A stretch of DNA of 43,607 bases. Origin: an uncultured SAR116 cluster alpha proteobacterium (lineage in GTDB: Bacteria; Pseudomonadota; Alphaproteobacteria; Puniceispirillales; GCA-002684695). This document shows, one piece after another, positions 39,736-43,607 of the stretch; position 1 is the stretch's first letter; every line of letters begins with the position of its first letter. Under the pieces are notes generated by a model that was not told the origin of the DNA, ran no database searches, and saw nothing but the letters and a program-made list of their open reading frames with translations. The stretch lies in the NCBI GenBank assembly GCA_902532475.1, contig CACAIE010000012.1, positions 1 to 43,607 on the forward strand, written 5' to 3'. The position numbers were made by a program, and so were the translations under genes.

Positions 39736-40596
39736 TTCTTTTTTTATCTGCTCTCTATATAAAGTATAAAGACCTGCTGAAACAAGCATTATACTACCCA
39801 ATATCATTAGCTTATCAGGAAATTCATTATAAAATATAATTCCATATAAAATTGCAAAGATAATTATTGAATATCTGAATGGAGCAATAAAACTTACTTC
39901 ACCAGTTCTCATGGATATGATATTAAATAATACGCCTAATATTAGTAATATAGCAGTTGCTGATAATGAGCCCATTATTTCAAATGATGGCTTTACCCAT
40001 GTTTGAAAAGGAAGAAATAATAGGCCGGTAATTGTTACTGATAAAGCAGTAATCAAAGACACAAAAGTTGAGGGAATTGACTCATGTAGTTTTCTGGTTG
40101 ATAAATCTCTTAAAACAATAAAACAGACAGCTATTAATGCCATCAATGAGAAATAATTAAATTCAGTTGAGGTGGGTTTAATGATTATCAATACGCCAAA
40201 AAATCCAAAAACTATAGCAGACCATCTTCTCCAGCCAACATCTTCTTTTAAAAATACAGAAGCAGAGAATGCCAGAGCCAAAGGCAAACATTGTAAAACA
40301 GCTGTTGCATTAGCAAGCTTCATATTTATTAAAGCCGTAAGAAAAAAAATCGTACAGCCAACATCTCCAATTACCCTTAGAATTAAAAATTTGATCTGAT
40401 TTTTATCAACAGAAACAAAAAGTTCATTTCTCAAGTAAGTAAGTATTAGTAATAAAAAAACTGCTAATATACCTCTTAGAAAAAGGATTTCGGATAATGG
40501 AAGTATTAAACCTATATATTTTATAAATGCGTCTGATGACGCATATCCAAACATACTTAAGGTCATGTATAATGACCCATAAAGATTTTTAGACAT
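39730..40596 (-). CDS. EamA-family (DMT) permease
   Basis: The third EamA transporter of the window (288 aa, about ten helices). Its first repeat starts LYMTLSMFGYASSDAFIKYI and contains LANATAVLQCLPLALAFSAS; the second contains GEVSFIAPFRYSIIIFAILY. It is in the opposite orientation to, and not close in sequence to, the two at 35083-36866. Substrate unknown. Stand-alone gene between GST and the Sel1-repeat gene. Confidence 0.8.
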   Translation of the reverse strand: MSKNLYGSLYMTLSMFGYASSDAFIKYIGLILPLSEILFLRGILAVFLLLILTYLRNELFVSVDKNQIKFLILRVIGDVGCTIFFLTALINMKLANATAVLQCLPLALAFSASVFLKEDVGWRRWSAIVFGFFGVLIIIKPTSTEFNYFSLMALIAVCFIVLRDLSTRKLHESIPSTFVSLITALSVTITGLLFLPFQTWVKPSFEIMGSLSATAILLILGVLFNIISMRTGEVSFIAPFRYSIIIFAILYGIIFYNEFPDKLMILGSIMLVSAGLYTLYREQIKKEL

Positions 40597-40643
40597 AATT
40601 TAAATTATATAATTAAATTTAATTAATCAGGTAATTAATTTTG

Positions 40644-41141
40644 TTAACAACCAATAAAATTTTTATTATTGCATTCTTTAACGAGAGCGTTAGCTTTATC
40701 TAGATCTGAATTTGACAACTCCTTAATAAGACCATCCAACATTAATTTACTATTCTGATCATCATTATCTGCACCAATTTTTGCCCACATATAACTCTTT
40801 AGATAATCCTTTTGTATGCCGTTTCCTAGAGCGTACATTGTGCTTAAAAGCCTTATGGAATTCAAATTTCCTTGCTCTGAAGACATTAAAAGCCATTTGA
40901 AAGCTTCATTATAGTCTTGATTAACTCCAAGGCCATTGTGGTACATCAATCCAACATTATATTGAGCGTTAGAAATACCTTCCTCTGCTAAGGGTTTCCA
41001 GTTATTAAGAGCGGTTTTGTAGTCACCATCGTTAAAGGCTTTTAGACCTGATTCAAAGTCTGCAAACGATAGTTTGGCAATGAACAAAAACAAAAAGATT
41101 AAAATTAACCTAAACTTAAAAGAACTATTAAAAAATCTCAT
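40644..41141 (-). CDS. Secreted Sel1-like repeat protein
   Basis: A 165-aa protein with a signal peptide (basic N-terminus, hydrophobic LILIFLFLFIAKLSFA about 12-27). It has a TPR-like start (ESGLKAFNDGDYKTALNNWK) and about two Sel1 repeats: AEEGISNAQYNVGLMYHNGL (about 52-71), then SEQGNLNSIRLLSTMYALG and the partial SYMWAKIGADNDD. Such proteins act as scaffolds for protein-protein contacts, usually in the periplasm. Two cysteines near the C-terminus (CNNKNFIGC) could form a disulfide. AAGGAGA precedes the ATG. No partner is evident from the neighbours. Confidence 0.8.
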   Translation of the reverse strand: MRFFNSSFKFRLILIFLFLFIAKLSFADFESGLKAFNDGDYKTALNNWKPLAEEGISNAQYNVGLMYHNGLGVNQDYNEAFKWLLMSSEQGNLNSIRLLSTMYALGNGIQKDYLKSYMWAKIGADNDDQNSKLMLDGLIKELSNSDLDKANALVKECNNKNFIGC

Positions 41142-41285
41142 TGTTCATTCTCCTTAAAAACCTACTAATAAAAACTATTTGTTTATTGAAGTTAATATAT
41201 TATTAATAAAAGTAAAATGAAACATTCATATGTTTGTTTAAGTTTTAGAAAAGCTGTATAAAATATAAATATTAGCTACTAAAAA

Positions 41286-41362
41286 GCGCCCGTAGCTCAG
41301 CTGGATAGAGCACCAGACTTCGAATCTGGGTGTCGGGAGTTCGAATCTCTCCGGGCGCACCA
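41286..41362 (+). tRNA. tRNA-Arg (anticodon TCG)
   Basis: A complete cloverleaf with encoded CCA: acceptor stem GCGCCCG (41286-41292) pairing with CGGGCGC (41352-41358), discriminator A, then CCA. The anticodon stem CCAGA/TCTGG encloses CTTCGAA, giving anticodon TCG, which reads the Arg codon CGA. The T-arm has the TTCGAAT loop. The last 14 bases are repeated in inverted orientation at 43324-43337, so the gene is the attachment site of the element to its right. It remains intact. Confidence 0.97.
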
Positions 41363-41443
41363 CATCTCATGTTCCATCGGTCTGTAACCGTTGATTTGCA
41401 AGTAGTTTTATGATTGCAGATTGGAGGGGTAGACCAGATGGTA
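41349..41443 (+). repeat. Left arm of perfect 95-bp inverted repeat (attL-like)
   Basis: Every base of 41349-41443 is matched by the reverse complement of 43243-43337, with divergence right outside both ends. The arm covers the last 14 bases of tRNA-Arg, the intervening stretch, the integrase ribosome-binding site and its first two codons. Here the tRNA lies on one side and the integrase arm sites on the other, as in a hybrid attL. Confidence 0.95.
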
Positions 41444-41448
41444 GACCA
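41428..41448 (+). promoter_or_regulatory. Pair of integrase arm-type sites (GGTAGACCA)
   Basis: Two direct copies of GGTAGACCA (41428-41436 and 41440-41448) start 12 bases apart. The same 9-mer occurs inverted at 43250-43258 and as another 12-base-spaced pair at 43432-43452. They overlap the integrase start codon, so binding could also repress int. Confidence 0.5.
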
Positions 41449-42586
41449 TTTAAGAGTTAAATACACATTTAAAAAGAGAGATGTATTCTATTTCAGTAAG
41501 CGTGTTCCTAAAGATATACGGTCATATTATACAAGGGATAGAATAATTATTTGTCTTAAAACAAAGTCAGATACATCAGCATCACGTGCTTGTAAGTCAT
41601 TAATACAGAAGCTTGAAGATTATTGGCTGTCGTTAAGATTGACCCAGTTTAATATACCAGCGCAACATCTCATTAAATCAGATAAATCATTTACATCCAA
41701 CGCCCCTACTCTATCAGTTGCTCTTGAGAAGTATTTCAAAATGAAGGGTAATGGTAAAGACAATGTATTCTTCAGGACTGGTGCAAGAAATATTAAAACA
41801 GTTATTAACCTTTTAGGTGATAGACCGATTGATGAGTACTCAACCTCCGATGCATCCATATTACGTGACCATTTAATTGATAGAGGATTAACGATAAATA
41901 CCATTAAGAGGATGTATTCAACCATCAGAAGTGTGATTAATTTAATCATAAGAGAGCAGGGAATAGATTGTTCCAATGCCTTCTCTAATACCTATATGCC
42001 TGACTTGGATGATAGTAAGCAAAGACAACCCATAGCCAATGAAGACATTAAAACTATTCAGAATGAGTGTAAGAAAATAGATGATGAGAAGCGATGGTTA
42101 ATAGCTTTAATATCCGATACAGGTATGCGTTTATCTGAAGTTGCAGGTCTGTTAAAGGATGATTTAAAGGTTAATGAATCTATACCTCATGTAGATATTA
42201 AACCTCACCCATGGCGTTCTTTGAAGACTAAAAGTAGCATTAGAAAAGTACCTTTGGTTGGAGCATCTTTGTGGTCAGCAAGAAGAATAGTAGAGAGTGA
42301 TAATGATAGCCCATTTGCCTTTCCTCTTTATACTAATGATAAGAAATGTAACTCCAACTCTGCCAGTGCAGCAATCAATAAATGGCTACGAAATAGATTA
42401 GGTGAGGGAAATGTTATTCATGGATTTAGGCATAGTATGCGAGATAGATTAAGAGCAGTGGAATGCCCTTCAGATTTAATAGACCAGATAGGAGGATGGA
42501 CAAGAGGAAGTGTTGGTGAAGGATATGGAAAAGGTTATAGTTTAGTGATAAAGTATAAATGGATTAAGAAAATTAATATTACTTGA
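41438..42586 (+). CDS. Tyrosine-type site-specific integrase
   Basis: A tyrosine recombinase of 382 aa that should integrate an element at the adjacent tRNA-Arg. The N-terminal YTFKKRDVFYFSKRVPKDIR is the short DNA-binding start common in proteobacterial island integrases. A SAM-like core-binding domain follows (about 80-170). The catalytic part shows the first Arg in SDTGMRLSEVAGL, the HxxR box HGFRHSMRDRL, GGWTRG and the nucleophilic Tyr region GEGYGKGYS. The ATG at 41438 has GGAGGGG 8 bases upstream, so it is preferred over the TTG at 41414. Reading away from the tRNA, it is the first gene of the element; the next gene starts one base after its stop. Confidence 0.9.
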   Translation: MVDHLRVKYTFKKRDVFYFSKRVPKDIRSYYTRDRIIICLKTKSDTSASRACKSLIQKLEDYWLSLRLTQFNIPAQHLIKSDKSFTSNAPTLSVALEKYFKMKGNGKDNVFFRTGARNIKTVINLLGDRPIDEYSTSDASILRDHLIDRGLTINTIKRMYSTIRSVINLIIREQGIDCSNAFSNTYMPDLDDSKQRQPIANEDIKTIQNECKKIDDEKRWLIALISDTGMRLSEVAGLLKDDLKVNESIPHVDIKPHPWRSLKTKSSIRKVPLVGASLWSARRIVESDNDSPFAFPLYTNDKKCNSNSASAAINKWLRNRLGEGNVIHGFRHSMRDRLRAVECPSDLIDQIGGWTRGSVGEGYGKGYSLVIKYKWIKKINIT

Positions 42587-42587
42587 G

Positions 42588-43211
42588 ATGAGTATGTTTG
42601 ATTGGGGATGGAGAATATTATTTTTATTGGTGTGGGGAACTGCTTTTAGCCTCAATGGACCAATTTATAGTGAAACTGGCTTTAATCTTTTCTTGATTAA
42701 TAGTTTTGGTATTTTTGCAGCAGGTATAATCTCAGCAGTTATTATGACAATAGCTATAGTCCCTATAATATTTAAACTTTTTAAAATAAAATCTATAAAT
42801 AAACCTAAAACCAATCAAAAATTAGAACCTATAAATAATGATAATTCATTAACAAAAGATATAGAAAACACTTCAGAAGAAAGACTTGAGGAAGAAAAAT
42901 TATATGAATTCGTAATTAACGAATTGAAATCTGGTGAACGTCGTGAAGGTCTGTGGACTAAAGCTATGGTTCAAGCTTCAGGTGATGAAAAACAAATTGA
43001 AAAAGACTACATAAAACTACGTGTACAATCTTTAATAGATGAAAAAGAAAGAACAGATAAAGAAGTAAGAGAAATTGAAGAGAAAAAGAAATTACAGGAA
43101 AGGTTAGACAGAAAAAATACTTCATTTAGAAAAGTAATAAGGTTTTTTGGGTGGATTTTGTTAATTTTTATTCTCTACATTTTTTGGGGAATCTATTTTG
43201 TTATGGAATAA
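42588..43211 (+). CDS. Uncharacterised membrane protein coupled to the integrase
   Basis: I do not recognise a named family for this 207-aa protein. It has two N-terminal hydrophobic segments (about 8-24 and 36-63) and one C-terminal one (about 184-204). Between them lies a charged, partly coiled-coil region of about 110 residues (DKERTDKEVREIEEKKKLQE). Within that region, ELKSGERREGLWTKAMVQAS followed by GDEKQIEKDYIKLR resembles a short motif I associate with various bacterial membrane proteins of unknown role. It follows the int stop by one base and so is likely co-expressed, as cargo or an accessory of the element. Function unknown; the ATG two codons later is an equal start candidate. Confidence 0.7.
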   Translation: MSMFDWGWRILFLLVWGTAFSLNGPIYSETGFNLFLINSFGIFAAGIISAVIMTIAIVPIIFKLFKIKSINKPKTNQKLEPINNDNSLTKDIENTSEERLEEEKLYEFVINELKSGERREGLWTKAMVQASGDEKQIEKDYIKLRVQSLIDEKERTDKEVREIEEKKKLQERLDRKNTSFRKVIRFFGWILLIFILYIFWGIYFVME

Positions 43212-43242
43212 TAACAATGAAAGATTAAACCTAAAAACATTT

Positions 43243-43337
43243 TACCATCTGGTCTACCCCTCCAATCTGCAATCATAAAACTACTTGCAAATCAACGGTT
43301 ACAGACCGATGGAACATGAGATGTGGTGCGCCCGGAG
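43243..43337 (-). repeat. Right arm of perfect 95-bp inverted repeat (attP-like)
   Basis: Exact reverse complement of 41349-41443. Its outer end (43324-43337) is the 14-base tRNA-Arg 3' end, but the next bases are not tRNA. An arm-type site lies on its inner side (43250-43258) and a pair on its outer side (43432-43452), so the core is flanked by integrase sites on both sides, like an attP. Confidence 0.9.
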
Positions 43338-43431
43338 TGAGGTTTAATGCCTTTCACATGCACCAATTCAAATGCTTTACAAGTAATACTCTCAGTTTAA
43401 GTGATACATTTTATGTGTCAACAGGCACAAA

Positions 43432-43452
43432 TGGTCTACCCAATGGTCTACC
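43432..43452 (-). promoter_or_regulatory. Pair of integrase arm-type sites (TGGTCTACC)
   Basis: Two direct copies, 43432-43440 and 43444-43452, again start 12 bases apart. They are the inverted counterpart of the pair at 41428-41448, lying about 95 bases beyond the 14-base core of the right repeat arm. Confidence 0.5.
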
Positions 43453-43488
43453 CTTAAATTAACTGTTACTAGTATAAGAAAATGCAAA

Positions 43489-43604
43489 CACTTAAATGTA
43501 ACATCTAAATGTCTTATTAAGATTATAATAACACCTAACTATTAAACATTTAAATGTAACATCTAAATGCCTTCTCTAATTTATAATCATACCTAACTAT
43601 AAAT
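43489..43604. repeat. Two tandem 58-bp repeats
   Basis: Units 43489-43546 and 43547-43604 align without gaps at roughly 80% identity. Each carries TTAAATGTAACATCTAAATG near its start and ACCTAACTAT near its end. The second begins with the palindrome CATTTAAATG. The window ends here, so further copies are possible. Confidence 0.8.
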
Positions 43605-43607
43605 CAT

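Larger units (their letters stand above)
43212..43607. other. Gene-free right end of the window (attachment and repeat region)
   Basis: The last 396 bases contain no credible ORF. In order they hold the right arm of the 95-bp inverted repeat, a stretch without similarity to the tRNA, the pair of TGGTCTACC sites and two tandem 58-bp repeats that reach the edge. The region looks like recombination or replication control DNA of the element, which continues beyond the window. Confidence 0.6.

Noticed and set aside
41272-41466. 64-codon minus-strand ORF across the tRNA with GAPGEIRTPDTQIRSLVLYP
   Set aside because: This is the well-known false protein produced by translating a tRNA gene on the wrong strand; the cloverleaf at 41286-41362 explains the sequence.
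41349-43337. Inverted repeat as a whole-genome-amplification chimera
   Set aside because: A template-switch chimera would continue as an inverted copy up to a junction; here both arms end sharply after 95 bases and the outer end coincides with the tRNA core. Not fully excluded without reads.
43489-43604. CRISPR array
   Set aside because: The units are directly adjacent with no unique spacers, only two copies, and no cas genes in the window.

Overview
The window is a 43.6 kb piece of an AT-rich (roughly two-thirds A+T by eye) alphaproteobacterial chromosome. The evidence is gene order: trmB / rimP-nusA-infB-rbfA-truB-rpsO-pnp, then fabI-fabB-fabA divergent from an Irr-type Fur regulator, then a ubiE-ubiB-coaBC-dut-moeB/thiF block next to mutM-rpsT-dnaA-dnaN-recF-gyrB. 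Very short intergenic gaps, overlapping genes and low GC suggest a streamlined, probably marine, lineage. I cannot name the genus from sequence alone.

Layout. 1-437: 3' end of trmB, closed by a hairpin terminator. 536-8928: translation/RNA operon rimP to pnp on the plus strand; ylxR, often found between nusA and infB, is absent. 8925-11465: fabI-fabB-fabA on the minus strand, convergent with pnp and divergent from irr. 11602-14236: irr and katG; the katG promoter carries a TTAGAA-N3-TTCTAA palindrome that looks like an Irr operator. 14300-15918: secreted SH3 protein and a D-2-hydroxyacid dehydrogenase. 15926-20833: minus-strand operon ubiE-ubiB-coaBC-dut-moeB/thiF. 20927-28741: mutM, rpsT and the classical dnaA-dnaN-recF-gyrB cluster. 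28754-36866: a tightly packed plus-strand run of two MFS transporters, acetoacetyl-CoA synthetase, an Atm1-type ABC exporter and two EamA permeases. 36880-41141: NnrU-like membrane protein, stand-alone cyclic-nucleotide-binding domain, PQQ-type sugar dehydrogenase, GST, a third EamA permease and a Sel1-repeat protein. 41286-43607: tRNA-Arg(UCG) and the start of an integrative element: tyrosine integrase, a coupled membrane protein, an att-like inverted repeat, integrase arm-type repeats and tandem 58-bp repeats running to the window edge.

The most unusual observations are these. (1) CoaBC, the coenzyme A biosynthesis enzyme, carries an extra N-terminal helix-turn-helix domain of about 62 residues, and a 41-bp near-perfect palindrome lies directly upstream of its gene. 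This suggests a DNA-binding, possibly self-regulating, metabolic enzyme. (2) A perfect 95-bp inverted repeat brackets the integrase module. It includes the last 14 bases of the tRNA-Arg, and its right copy has the architecture of a complete attP. (3) The katG and fabA/irr promoters contain operator-like palindromes that tie peroxide defence, fatty-acid synthesis and iron/heme sensing together.
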